Origin: Hemileia vastatrix
Taxonomy: Eukaryota > Basidiomycota > Pucciniomycetes > Pucciniales > Zaghouaniaceae
Direction of reading: 5' to 3'
Length of the DNA stretch: 64,000 bases
Assembly (NCBI GenBank): GCA_030280995.1
Contig: JASXTE010000012.1
Location: 13,180,001-13,244,000 of the forward strand
Shown here: positions 11,562 to 21,565 of the stretch, piece by piece
Layout of the letters: every line of letters begins with the position of its first letter
Position numbering within the stretch: the stretch's first letter is position 1
Position numbers and translations under genes: made by a program
The notes under the pieces: model-generated
Seen by the model: only the letters and a program-made list of their open reading frames with translations
What the model was told of the DNA's origin: nothing
Database searches by the model: none

Positions 11562-14500
11562 CTATGATTTTTTCTTCTTATACTTTTTTAGTAGAGTAGG
11601 AAGATTAGATATCTCCTTCCCAGGTATCCAAGAATCATATTCAGATGATTTATTCTTGAATCTCAATAAGTATTCTGTACCTTTCTCAGCAGTGACTATT
11701 CTGTCATTCAATATTTTTTCAATTTCTGCTGTCTCAGTGATTTCATTTGGGGTTTTCTTTGGTCTACCCCTCCTTCTTGGAAATAAATCACTATTGGATG
11801 TGTAAGGTTTCAAAAGAGATATTGGAAAAACAGGATGTTTTCTGTCATATGGGGAATACAGAATAACTTCAACTGCATTATCTCCAATCATTCTTCTGAC
11901 AACAAAAGGACCAACAAATGGATCTTTTAATTTGTTATTACCTTGTAAGTTGAAGTGGACTGTAGAAATCAACACTTCATCACCCTTTTTAAAAGTGTAT
12001 TCTTTATGGGATTTGTCCCATCTTTTCTTCTCATATTCAAATGATTTTTCAATACATTTTTGAGCATGATTTCTGCATAGTTGTTGCATTTGAAGAAAAG
12101 ATTTTACACCAGGATGTATATCCAATTTAGGTATTTTGTTATTGAGAATTTGGGCAGGAGTATTAGGAACATATCCAAGCCAGAGCTCAAAAGGCTTCCT
12201 TTGAGTAACAGAATGAACAGTGCTATTATAAGCAAATTCTAACCCAGGAAGTAAGGTAACCCAATCATGAGTGAATCTGTCATTATCTTTATACTCAAGG
12301 CCAAAGGCACAATATCTTCTTATCATGTCCTCTAAATTCTGAATCATTCTTTCAGCTAAACCATCAGTCTGAGGGTGATGGGCAGTAGAAAGTTTCAGAT
12401 CACAACCACAAAAATCCAACAGAGTCATCCAAAATTCAGAAGTAAATTTAGGGTCTCTGTCAGAGATTATGGCTTTAGGAAAACCAGCAGTATTAAACAT
12501 ATGAGACCACCATAAGAAAGCTAATTCTTTAGTGGAAACATCCTTGTGGGTAGGGATAAATTTACACATTTTTGTGAATCTGTCCACAATAACCCAACAA
12601 GAGTTATAACTGTCTTTACCAGCAACAGGTAATCCTGTTACAAAATCCATGTTTATTATTTGCCATGGGGCATCAGGAGGTTCAATATGTTGCATTAATC
12701 CTGCTCTTTTACCAGTTAATCTTTTTGATTTTTGGCATGAATCACAGGATTCAACATATAATTTTGTGTCTTCAGACATATTAGCCCACAAAGCAGTGTT
12801 CTTAATTCTGATCATTGTTTTGTCAAGATCAAAATGTCCAGCTAATATGTCATCATGACAAATTTTCAAGATGATTTCTTTCATAGAAGGAGGAATAACA
12901 ATAACATTACTCAACTTTCTTCTATAATATAGATATCCTTCATCAATTGAAAATTTTCCTTTTTCCAAACCTTTTTGGTACTTTGGTGGAAGGGTTTTAA
13001 TTAATGCTTGTATTGAAGCATTCTTTGGATCATTTAATATGGTGCATAACTTTTTCAAGTAAGTGTCCTTATCATATGATTCCAGAATAAGCTGTAATAG
13101 CTCTTCCTCCATATCAACCACATATATCCCATGGATATGGATAATTTCATCCTCAGGATCATATGCAGGATTTGAGTCATCATTTGGTAAGGGTAACCTT
13201 GATAACATATCCACATTTGAGTGACCAATACCAGCTCTGTGAATAATTGTCATTCTCCCTCTGTACTCTTGAACAGCCAGCTGCCATCTAAACATATGTC
13301 TATTAGGTGTTTTCAAGTTCAAAAGGGATTTAACTGCACTGCAGTCAGTGACAAGTTCAAATTTCTGGTCATCTAGGTAATAATGAAGCTTTTCTAGAGC
13401 CCATACTACAGCTAAACACTCTAATTGAGTAGCACCATATTTCAATTCACTATTTCTCAAGGTTCTTGAAATATAACAAATTACTACTTCTGAAACTTCA
13501 TCATTTATCACTTGTTTTTGATGGAGGGCAGCACCAAGACCAATGAAACTGGCATCAGTGTACAAAACAAATGGTTGATCAAAGTCAGGTAAAGCAAGAA
13601 TTGGTGCTGACATCAAACAGTGTTTCATAGTGTCAAAGGCTCTTTGTCTTTCACTATTCCAGACAAAAGCAACATCCTTTCTAGTTAATTGGGTAAGGGG
13701 TAAAGCTATGACTTGGTAATTTTTAATATACTGTCTATAGTATCCACACATTCCCAAAAAACTTTGGAGCTCTCTTACTGTTGTAGGAGCTTTCACCTGT
13801 TGTATGGCTGCCACTTTGTTCTGGTCAACACATATCTGTAAGCCTGAAACAACATGACCAAGAAGTTTTAAAGAATGGAAACCAAATTTACATTTCTTCA
13901 AAGCAAGTGTCATATTTATTTCGTCCATTTTCTGGAATACTTTACACAGGTGTTTAAGATGGTCCTCAAATGTTTTTGAGAATATAATGATATCATCAAT
14001 ATAAACCATCAGCCAACCTTCAATTATCTCTTGATGGAATGTGTTATCCATTACTTTTTGGAAAACAGAAGGGGCATTTTTAGGGCCAAATGGCATCCTA
14101 ATATACTTATAAATACCCATATGAGTGGCAATCATCAGAAAGTTCTGAGAATTTTTCTCAACAGGTACCTGGTGATATCCCTTATTACCATCCAAACAGC
14201 TGATATATTTAGCACCCTTTAAAGTAGCATGTATAGAGCTGATTCTAGGTAAAGGATAGATATCATCAACAGTATAAGTATTTAGTGCTCTATAATCACC
14301 ACATAACCTGGCTTTATCTTTCTCATAAGAAATTAGGACAGGTGAGATAACACAATATTTAGGTGTTTCAACTACCTTTTCAATAATATTCATTTTTAAA
14401 AGGGTAGAGATATTATCTTCAATATCTTTTCTCTTTGTGGGAGAAGCAGGATAAGGCTTCTTCTTTAAACTAGGTGGTATATCAGTTAATGGGCAAGACA

Positions 14501-17500
14501 ATGAAAGTTTCATTTCCTCTTTAACTAATCCCAGTTCATGTGACCCATGAGCAAAGGCCATAGGAAAAGATTTTATCAAGTTAATGATGGAATCTTTATC
14601 CTCACAAGAAAGTTGTTCTCCAAAAGAGGCATTGTCAATTTCAGACATAAGGGCATGCATTTCCTTTGTAGATCTTCCTTTATATTGAACCACAGAATTA
14701 CATGTGTTCAATTCTGGTTTTAATAATTTTTTAGGGGAGGAAATTTTAAATTTTCTCTTCCCATTCAACCCCATTGTGAAACATTGGTTTGAAGGATCCA
14801 ATTTTATGCCATACTTGGTTAAAATATCATTCCCTACAATAAACCAATTGCTCAAGTTATCATTTTTCATGACAAAAAAATCACAAATAGCTCTTACAAA
14901 ACCATGGTTATATTTAAAAAACACTGTGGCTTTGTATTTACCAATGGGGGACAAAACAGAGCCATACCCTCTCCAATTTTCAGAAATGATAGGCAACAGT
15001 TTAGATTTATAGTCTTGATCTACTGAGGCAAGTGATCTTTCAGATACTACACTTCCACCAGCTCCAGAATCCAGAACAACTTCAATGCTGGTTCCATTAA
15101 TCAAAACTGGTGCCTTAAGAGGGGCAATAACAATTGAGTTATCCTCAATGTTCTTTATGATCTCAGCATCCTCAACTGTAGATAAATCATTATTATCAAT
15201 GTCAATAGTATTTAAATAATGAATATCTTCTTCCAGCATCAAGATTTCTTGTTGAGATTCATATGAAATATTGCTGGCACAATCACTTGATGTATCATCC
15301 AGTGCCACTGTGTCATCAGCATGCTCCTCTGTTTGTTCCACAAGATTTATCTTCTTGTCACAAACATGGCCTTTCTGCCAAGGCTTGTTGCACTTGAAGC
15401 AAGTGTTTGTTGCATACTTCTTTGGTGCAATAGGGGCAGAAGGTTTACCAACCTTTTCCAGAGGTTTTTGTTGGTAAGTGGAGGGTTTCTCCAAAGGGGT
15501 CCTAGGAATGAATCTTCTTGCATCATACTTATTGTTTAGAAGTATCTCATTGCAAGTATTAATGAAAGAAGAGGGTTCTTTGGAGAACTCAGTCCTAGCC
15601 ACAATCAAGTCTCTCAGAGACATTGGTAATTTATAGAGGATCCTGTCCTTCCATAAATCAAACTCCATATTTGGGTCCATTGCCCTTAAGATTTTTACAA
15701 GTTTCATTAAAAACTCAATAGGTTTATCAGTAGAAGAGCTATATCTAGTTTCCTCATACTGCCTTTGTTGAGCCATTCTGAACTTGGAGCCACCAAATTG
15801 TGCTTTAATTAATTTCTTCCAATCCTCCCATGAATAGTCATTCCCATCCAGGAGAACAGATTCATACCACATCAGGGCAAAATTAGTGAACAAAGAAATT
15901 AATTTGGACACAATTTCCTCATCTGGGAGTTTGTAAGAATTTTTTAAATTATCAATTCTGTAAATAAATTGCTGCCAATCAGAGGAAGAATCACCATCAA
16001 ATGTTGGGTACTGGTCAAGTTTTGGCCAATTCTTTTTATTTGAAGGAGTCTCCTTAGTACTAGCTTGTTTCTGAGTAAGAAGCAGCTGTAATTTCTCTAA
16101 TTGTGCTGAAATCTCATTGTTTAATCCTTCTGTTGCAGATCCTGGTGCATCATCAGTTTTTGATGGAAACTCAGTGTTATCAACAGGTATTTCTGGATCA
16201 ATTTTTATTTTAGATGAACTAGCCACAGGTACTGGTTGAGAATCCTGCACTATATGCTCCTTCACAGAATTGTCAGAATATTTTTGGTCATTTAACAATG
16301 AGTTCAATGTTTCTTCAATGGTTGTTAGTCTTGTTTTCATTCTTGGAAGACTAGATAAACTTTCATTGACAGTTGCAAAAGATAATTGATTTTTATGTTG
16401 AAAAGCTGACAACTGGTCACTCAATCTTTTCAGATTTATCTTATCTATCTCTACCTCCTGGCAACAGGCAGATACAGTATCTTTTAGTTTAGACAAATCA
16501 TTTTTTATATTTTGCCATAAAGCAATTTTCTTTTCATGGGTTGCTTTGTAATGAGACAATTCATCAGAGACTCTCTGTGCTTCACTTTTTAATGCTTGAT
16601 AACCCTGATCAGTTAACAAACTATTATATCTCTGAGTCAATTGCATATTGTTCATTATATGATTTTGCTTGGCAATAATATCTCTCAAGTGCTCATCATT
16701 AATTATTGCTACATCCGGAGTGTTTCTCAATAAGGAAACTGAGTAACTTTCCAGACTCTCATAGAACTCAGGGTCAAGAGTTTCATCAATCACAGCCATA
16801 TCAGGATTAATTATTGAGGTAGCAATTAAAAGTAATGGATTGGATACATGAGATAACTGTCTACTATTCCCAGCCTCTATAGGTCTCAAGGTTTCATCTT
16901 GCCTTCCAGATTTACCTGAAGGAACAGAGTCAGCCACAAGAAAAGGCACTTGAGAATCAATAGAGGGACGTACCAGGGTTTGCTGGGTATCACCATATTG
17001 GGCTTCCTTCTTCTTTTGCCTCCTTGATAAGGGTGGGGAGGAGTGGGGTTTGCCTGGGTGGGCCTTGATGGACCTACCTGAGGTAATTGATGCTGATTTT
17101 GAGCTAAGTAGTCCCACTGTGTGTTGAGCCAGTCCCACTGCCACTTGGACACTTCTACCATCTCTTGGGATTGGGGAGCCAATTGTTGTTGATCCCTGGG
17201 AGGAAGAGGTTTCCTTTTCTCTTGGAGAGAAGTATTTTTTCTTTTCTCCCATTCTTCCAAGGCATCTACCCTTACCTTTAGTTTTAAGCTGTCTTTCTTT
17301 AACTCCTTTATGTGGGTTGACAGATTCTTTATCTGCTGGGACAACGGCATCTTTTTTATCTTGAAGCCTCTTGGAAGCTCTTCTGGTGGGTTTGTCCTGG
17401 GTTTCTGATCCTGAGTATTGTCCACTAGGATTTCTACTTCTTCCATTTCCACATCCTGTTTGGGGCAAGGATTTATTAGTTTGAGAAATTCTTCTTGTTA

Positions 17501-17585
17501 AAGGAGAACTTACAGAAGTAGGCTCATCATAATCAATTAAGTCTAGTTCTTCTTCACGTGCAGTAAAACCACTTTGATCAGTCAT
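11562..17585 (-). CDS. Gag-Pol polyprotein of element D (2007 aa, intact)
   Basis: One uninterrupted frame encodes every protein needed for retrotransposition. Rough residues: coiled-coil Gag N-terminal half 300-470; Gag core 515-690 (LDQYPTFDGDSSSDWQQF); zinc knuckle near 730 (CFKCNKPWQKGHVC, the CxxC..W..GHxC variant); aspartic protease near 842 (LDSGAGGSVVS); reverse transcriptase with YIDD near 1193; RNase H near 1340 (LYTDASFIGLG); integrase zinc domain near 1588 and catalytic core with MDFVTGLP, ISDRDPKF and GLAERM; GPY/F-like VGPFVVRRM; and a C-terminal chromodomain-like segment near 1958 (EYLLRFKNKSSEYDSW). Chromodomains typically direct integration to heterochromatin. The N-terminal 200 residues are low-complexity and overlap another gene. 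The start is the first ATG after the leader and is shared with the spliced product. Confidence 0.97.
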   Translation of the reverse strand: MTDQSGFTAREEELDLIDYDEPTSVSSPLTRRISQTNKSLPQTGCGNGRSRNPSGQYSGSETQDKPTRRASKRLQDKKDAVVPADKESVNPHKGVKERQLKTKGKGRCLGRMGEKKKYFSPREKETSSSQGSTTIGSPIPRDGRSVQVAVGLAQHTVGLLSSKSASITSGRSIKAHPGKPHSSPPLSRRQKKKEAQYGDTQQTLVRPSIDSQVPFLVADSVPSGKSGRQDETLRPIEAGNSRQLSHVSNPLLLIATSIINPDMAVIDETLDPEFYESLESYSVSLLRNTPDVAIINDEHLRDIIAKQNHIMNNMQLTQRYNSLLTDQGYQALKSEAQRVSDELSHYKATHEKKIALWQNIKNDLSKLKDTVSACCQEVEIDKINLKRLSDQLSAFQHKNQLSFATVNESLSSLPRMKTRLTTIEETLNSLLNDQKYSDNSVKEHIVQDSQPVPVASSSKIKIDPEIPVDNTEFPSKTDDAPGSATEGLNNEISAQLEKLQLLLTQKQASTKETPSNKKNWPKLDQYPTFDGDSSSDWQQFIYRIDNLKNSYKLPDEEIVSKLISLFTNFALMWYESVLLDGNDYSWEDWKKLIKAQFGGSKFRMAQQRQYEETRYSSSTDKPIEFLMKLVKILRAMDPNMEFDLWKDRILYKLPMSLRDLIVARTEFSKEPSSFINTCNEILLNNKYDARRFIPRTPLEKPSTYQQKPLEKVGKPSAPIAPKKYATNTCFKCNKPWQKGHVCDKKINLVEQTEEHADDTVALDDTSSDCASNISYESQQEILMLEEDIHYLNTIDIDNNDLSTVEDAEIIKNIEDNSIVIAPLKAPVLINGTSIEVVLDSGAGGSVVSERSLASVDQDYKSKLLPIISENWRGYGSVLSPIGKYKATVFFKYNHGFVRAICDFFVMKNDNLSNWFIVGNDILTKYGIKLDPSNQCFTMGLNGKRKFKISSPKKLLKPELNTCNSVVQYKGRSTKEMHALMSEIDNASFGEQLSCEDKDSIINLIKSFPMAFAHGSHELGLVKEEMKLSLSCPLTDIPPSLKKKPYPASPTKRKDIEDNISTLLKMNIIEKVVETPKYCVISPVLISYEKDKARLCGDYRALNTYTVDDIYPLPRISSIHATLKGAKYISCLDGNKGYHQVPVEKNSQNFLMIATHMGIYKYIRMPFGPKNAPSVFQKVMDNTFHQEIIEGWLMVYIDDIIIFSKTFEDHLKHLCKVFQKMDEINMTLALKKCKFGFHSLKLLGHVVSGLQICVDQNKVAAIQQVKAPTTVRELQSFLGMCGYYRQYIKNYQVIALPLTQLTRKDVAFVWNSERQRAFDTMKHCLMSAPILALPDFDQPFVLYTDASFIGLGAALHQKQVINDEVSEVVICYISRTLRNSELKYGATQLECLAVVWALEKLHYYLDDQKFELVTDCSAVKSLLNLKTPNRHMFRWQLAVQEYRGRMTIIHRAGIGHSNVDMLSRLPLPNDDSNPAYDPEDEIIHIHGIYVVDMEEELLQLILESYDKDTYLKKLCTILNDPKNASIQALIKTLPPKYQKGLEKGKFSIDEGYLYYRRKLSNVIVIPPSMKEIILKICHDDILAGHFDLDKTMIRIKNTALWANMSEDTKLYVESCDSCQKSKRLTGKRAGLMQHIEPPDAPWQIINMDFVTGLPVAGKDSYNSCWVIVDRFTKMCKFIPTHKDVSTKELAFLWWSHMFNTAGFPKAIISDRDPKFTSEFWMTLLDFCGCDLKLSTAHHPQTDGLAERMIQNLEDMIRRYCAFGLEYKDNDRFTHDWVTLLPGLEFAYNSTVHSVTQRKPFELWLGYVPNTPAQILNNKIPKLDIHPGVKSFLQMQQLCRNHAQKCIEKSFEYEKKRWDKSHKEYTFKKGDEVLISTVHFNLQGNNKLKDPFVGPFVVRRMIGDNAVEVILYSPYDRKHPVFPISLLKPYTSNSDLFPRRRGRPKKTPNEITETAEIEKILNDRIVTAEKGTEYLLRFKNKSSEYDSWIPGKEISNLPTLLKKYKKKKS
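16973..17585 (-). CDS. Overprinted spliced accessory protein of element D
   Basis: Exon 1 (17585-17514) encodes the first 24 residues of Gag-Pol. A 58-nt intron (17513-17456; GTAAGT donor, CTAAT branch-like site, AACAG acceptor) then shifts the frame, because its length is 3n+1. Exon 2 (17455-16974) reads DVEMEEVEILVDN and continues with a conserved block (LPRGFKIKKMPL, QQIKNLSTHIKELK), a probable coiled coil, KWQWDWLNTQW, HPYQGGKRRRK and a terminal KPW. A second candidate intron (16973-16916, 58 nt, GTACGT..CTGAC..TTCAG) would make the next codon a stop (TG|G TAA), giving about 185 aa; unspliced, the frame runs on to 16886. Homologous proteins exist in F and C. The function is unknown; the basic patch could be a nuclear localisation or RNA-binding signal (inference). 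Confidence 0.72.
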
Positions 17586-17740
17586 TTTAAGATTCTACTG
17601 AAATGAAGGAAAAGAGACAAAATTAATTAGTCTTTTATTTTTAATTTTTATTTAACAGAAATAAAATAAAAATAAATAAATAAAAAATCTTTTTAGGATA
17701 AAATTCAACTTAAATAAAATTAATAAAACAAATTTAAAAC

Positions 17741-18186
17741 CAGGATAATGCAATCAACTGTAGAAATAAATTAGAATTTCTATTAATTTTTATTTTCAGG
17801 ATTTAAATCAACTAATTTATTACCAGGATTTATTGTCAACTGAAATAATCAAATATGAATCTTTATTAATAAAAATTATTTTAACTGATTAATTAACTAC
17901 CAGGACTTAATGTCAACTGAAGTAATTTAAATATGAATTTTATTACTTAAAAAGATTTATTGGATTACCAGGACTCAAAGTCAACTGAAGTAATGAAATG
18001 TTAATTATTTATTAAAAAAAATATAATTGTCAGGACAATTTGTCAACTGGAACAATTAATTAATCAGGACAAATGTCAACTGAAAAATTATAATAATTAT
18101 TTTATTTAATAAAATATATTATTGTCAGGACAGTTTGTCAACTGGAACAATTAAAATTCAAATTAATCAGGACAATTGTCAACTGA
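17741..18186 (-). repeat. Nine-copy palindromic motif array in the 5' leader of D
   Basis: The motif CAGGAC(N)4-6GTCAACTG recurs, starting near 17741, 17797, 17824, 17901, 17969, 18031, 18064, 18126 and 18168 (plus-strand reading). The best copies (CAGGACAATTTGTCAACTG) fold back on themselves as CAG-GACAA-t-TTGTC-aa-CTG. They lie between LTR and gag, so the element RNA would carry a series of small stem-loops. Packaging, dimerisation, translation control or splicing control are all possible; none is shown. Confidence 0.8.
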
Positions 18187-18484
18187 AAAATGATAATAAT
18201 TAATATTAATATATAATTATTTTATTACCTCTGGGACTAAGAACAGTTATTGCTCTATTATGATCAACCAGGAAAAATAAAAAAAAATATAATAATAAAA
18301 TTAAATTCCAATTACCAGACACCTCCCCCTGCAAAATGAGCAAATTAATGCCACTTACAGAGTGCTGAGTAAAAGGAAATACGTAGCAAATGAAGAGTGA
18401 AGAGTAACCCACAAATAGTAATCACAATAATTACCACAATATATACAATCTTTAGTCAGTATATGAACTTAAGTTTTGGAGCGC

Positions 18485-18506
18485 GGTTCGATTCCTGTTC
18501 GCAGCA
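18485..18506 (+). other. tRNA 3'-end-like segment in the leader of D
   Basis: GGTTCGATTCC followed by TGTTCGCAGCA resembles a T-arm plus the acceptor 3' strand and GCA of a tRNA, on the strand opposite to the element. This is the polarity expected of a primer-binding site (its complement begins TGCTGCGAACAG). However, it lies about 140 bp inside the LTR edge rather than next to it. F has a comparable block at 52868-52889 (AGTTCGAAACACAGTCGCGG). A separate motif directly after the 5' LTR (ATTGGGAACCTTTCC on the coding strand) is shared with C and F and competes as the true PBS. Confidence 0.35.
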
Positions 18507-18645
18507 AAAACTTTTATCACGTGACGTATGACGTTCGTCGTTTTCTTGCCTCCACTCGTCCTTTACAGGTGCTTCTACGCCGATGATCCTCTCGATTACG
18601 CCTCAAGTAACGTTGCTCCGTTGATATTTCGGAAAGGTTCCCAAT

Positions 18646-19464
18646 TTTCAAGGGTCACTTTTAGTCTAGAAGATTTGGTACGTAGTTCTACGAGGATTTA
18701 TAAGGCTTAAATGGATTTTCAACAACCTTGTACGTATTTCTTAATTCAAAGGTGAATGTTTTACTCAATAACAGAGGTAGGATTAAAATATTAATATAAT
18801 TTATAAATTAGAATTACTCTATTGTAAGTACTAATGATATAGAATATAAGAATAAGTGTTTATTTGGTTATTGTTGTAATAAAATGGTTTGGTAAGATAG
18901 AATGATCAAAAGACAACAAAAGAGAGGCCTTTTATAGGCAAAGGAGAGACAAAGCACGGAAATCAAATTCTAAAAACAGTAGGGAAAAGAGAGAAAAAGA
19001 ACATTCCAGAAAGAGTATTTCAAATAATAAAGTTATTCCAAAAAGAAGGCGTCAAAAAAGATGTATTTACAGAGTATGTCAGAAATACATCAATATTTTT
19101 AATATTTACTGTAAATGTCAATTCCAAATAAGAAATTTGATTTATTTGTATATATTTAATATTATTTGAATATTTAAATCTTATTTTATCTTTGTATTTT
19201 ATTTTTTAAATATAAAGTTTTATTTTTCCCAACCTGTCAGTTTAGCACGGTGTTAGAGAAAATATAAGGGACAAAATTATAATTATAATTTTACTTATTT
19301 ATTTAATTAATTAATTTAATTTTAACATTCTGTAACTAGTTAATTTATAACTAATGTTAATGTAACTAAATGATAATTAAATAATAATTAAAGATGATAA
19401 GGTGCGGCTTCATCCAGTAAATAATTACTTATTTCACTGGGTAAGTCTAGTAGCCTGGCTGACA
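18646..19464 (-). repeat. 5' LTR of element D
   Basis: 819 bp and nearly identical to the 3' copy. It should hold the promoter for the minus-strand transcript. Immediately inside, the coding strand reads ATTGGGAACCTTTCC, the likely primer-binding region. Outside lies the TAAGG target duplication, then only 14 further bases of old DNA before element B begins. Confidence 0.94.
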
Positions 19465-19483
19465 TAAGGGGTGGGTATCACCA

Positions 19484-20286
19484 TGTCACGCGCCACGTGA
19501 CACTCGAGGCAAAAGTAGCTCATTAAATCAATACTAAAGGGTTCAAATCCATACTCGAAGCGCAGAAAGCAACTCTCCATAGCAACTGCGACTTTCCTTT
19601 GTGTACTTGCTATTCAATTGCGCTAGCCTAAAACTCTAAATATAAATTAGTCAATCTCTCAATAGTGTGTCTTAGTCTTTTTCCCAATAAGCGATGCACA
19701 GTGCAATATTTGATATAATAGTACATTAAAAGGTTCATGAAATGTCTGTGGGTTATTAAGGGGTAGTGAGCATGGACGGAATGGTTAGTGAAGGATTAAG
19801 GGGTTAACAGATGTTAGTGAGGAGGGTCCAGGTATAATGGATATATTTTAAATGGGTTGTGGTGTGCGGAATGGTGGATGAGTATGAGGTCAATGCGAGG
19901 AGGAGTAAAGGATATAAAAGGGGCTGGGTTTTTGGTTCGACATTCCTTAGAATTAAATTATAAAATGTATTTATAGTTAATAGTGATAAAACTCTACGTG
20001 AAAATCATTATTATTGTATCTTTCTTTATTTACTCAATAATCATATCTAAATCCTAAATCTTTGATTATCAAGCTTCCAACCCTTCATGAGATCTTAAGA
20101 GTTTTAATATTACCGTTCAATTATATTAGAATCCTTCTTGAACATAACTCAAAGCAGTAGTTCTTCCTTCGAGTCATCTTCGAATCACTTCCTCAAACTA
20201 TCCCTCTGGGCTTCGAAGAAGTATCTGAACCTTTTATCTCACTTGCAGGAACATCCTCGACCTTGTGCGTAGGTCGTCCAGTGACA
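19484..20286 (+). repeat. 5' LTR of element B (803 bp)
   Basis: Starts TGTCACGCGCCACGTGAC and ends GTCCAGTGACA. A TATA-like GATATAAAAGG at 19911-19921 is conserved in the E LTRs and marks the probable core promoter. GTATAATTTAATTCTCCG follows immediately in both B and E; no tRNA complement is obvious there. Confidence 0.94.
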
Positions 20287-20363
20287 GTATAATTTAATTC
20301 TCCGTAGTTCTCATTCTTTGCACTACTACGTCCCTTTTCAGGTGTTTTCTCTAAATTCTTAAA

Positions 20364-21287
20364 ATGGCACCTGTTCAACGCACTTCTCCTACAGGCGCTA
20401 CTACTAGAGCTCGCGCCAGAGGCAGGCCAACAGCCACTAGGCCTGTTTCCCGCACTCACTCCTTGGAGCCACTCAACCTTAGGGAACGGCAACATTCAGT
20501 CCAATCGGTAGAAGACATCTCACAAGATTTCGATGATTCTAGTGATGATGAAGAAGGAGAGGATACAATGCACAAGGCACCATCCGCCCCTGCTAACCAC
20601 CATTCTGGTCAACATTCAGAACCTGGCCCATCCAATTCTCTGCAAGATTTCATGAGACTTTTCATGAAGACCCTTTCAAATTCAACGTCTTCAGAGGGAT
20701 CTAAATTCAAAACTCCTTCTATGAAATCTCCTGATAAATTTGATGGAGAACATCCAGACAGATTGCGACCCTTCTTGCAAAAATGCAAACTACTGTTCCA
20801 TAATGACCCTCAAACCTTCAATAACGACCGATAGGAAGTTGTTTATGCTTCTTCATTCCTGGCCAGAAAAGCAGCAAGATGGTTCGAACCTTATCTTCTC
20901 ATGCTCTCTTCAACCAAAACCCACTTACTTATTAATAACTGGGAAAAGTTTGAAGACCAATTCTTCACGTTGTTTGGTGACCCAAATGAAACTGAAAACG
21001 CAGAAATTGAACTTGATTTCCTTCACATGAGTGATAATTGGAAAGCCTCTGAATATATCTCAAACTTCAGAGCGCTTCAAACTCGAGTAGGTTGGAATGA
21101 TGCTGCCCTTAAATATCATTTCAAAAAAGGACTTCCTTCAAGGATTCTGGATAAGTTAAATCTTCACAGTCAGAAGATGACTAATTTAACAGATTTAATG
21201 GATCGAACCCTCAAACTTGATGGTGTTTACGAAGGACAACTTCAACATCGTCGATACGCCAACAAATCTCAAGGCTTAAATTTCTAA
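20364..21287 (+). pseudogene. Gag of element B
   Basis: A frame of about 307 codons beginning MAPVQRTSPTGATTRARARG, with an acidic linker (DDSSDDEEGEDT), then a Retrotrans_gag-type core (DKFDGEHPDRLRPFL, LFGDPNETENAEIE, FRALQTRVGWNDAALKYHF). One stop (20832-20834) interrupts it. A CCHC knuckle downstream near 21460 is degraded (CMYFGGKQKLEDC, one Cys lost). Gag forms the particle shell; this copy would give only a truncated N-terminal piece. Confidence 0.9.
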
Positions 21288-21565
21288 TCGGGACCTTCTT
21301 CACACCCACAAACAACTCAATCCTCCTTGACTCAATCCAAACCTATTAAGGGGAAGGACAAACCTTGACCGAAAAGCTCGACCCCAGGCGATATCAGTAA
21401 AGTACTGGATCCTAAAGGGGAACTTAAAGAAGCTGAGAGGAAGGGGCGAACAGATAATGGGTTATGTATGTATTTTGGGGGTAAGCAAAAGCTGGAAGAT
21501 TGTGTAAAGTTGAAGGAAAGAGAAGGTACTAGTTCGAAGGCAAAAAACTAGTAGATAGTTTACTT

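Larger units (their letters stand above)
10708..19464 (-). mobile_element. Ty3/gypsy chromovirus D, complete, coding on minus strand
   Basis: Two 819-bp LTRs (10708-11526 and 18646-19464) flank an internal region with a single 2007-codon Gag-Pol frame. The 5-bp target duplication TAAGG is at 10703-10707 and 19465-19469. The LTR copies are almost identical; differences seen by eye are acaaggatt/acgaggatt and one base at the inner edge (TGTCAA/TTTCAA). Insertion is therefore recent. The internal region has a hairpin-repeat leader and an overprinted spliced gene. It may still be mobile. Confidence 0.96.

Noticed and set aside
11464..11805. 113-codon plus-strand frame at the end of D
   Set aside because: Shadow of the Gag-Pol frame on the other strand, crossing the LTR edge.
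18528..18710. 60-codon plus-strand frame across the D leader and LTR edge
   Set aside because: Antisense to the element, spans a structural boundary, low complexity, and not present in the other D LTR context.
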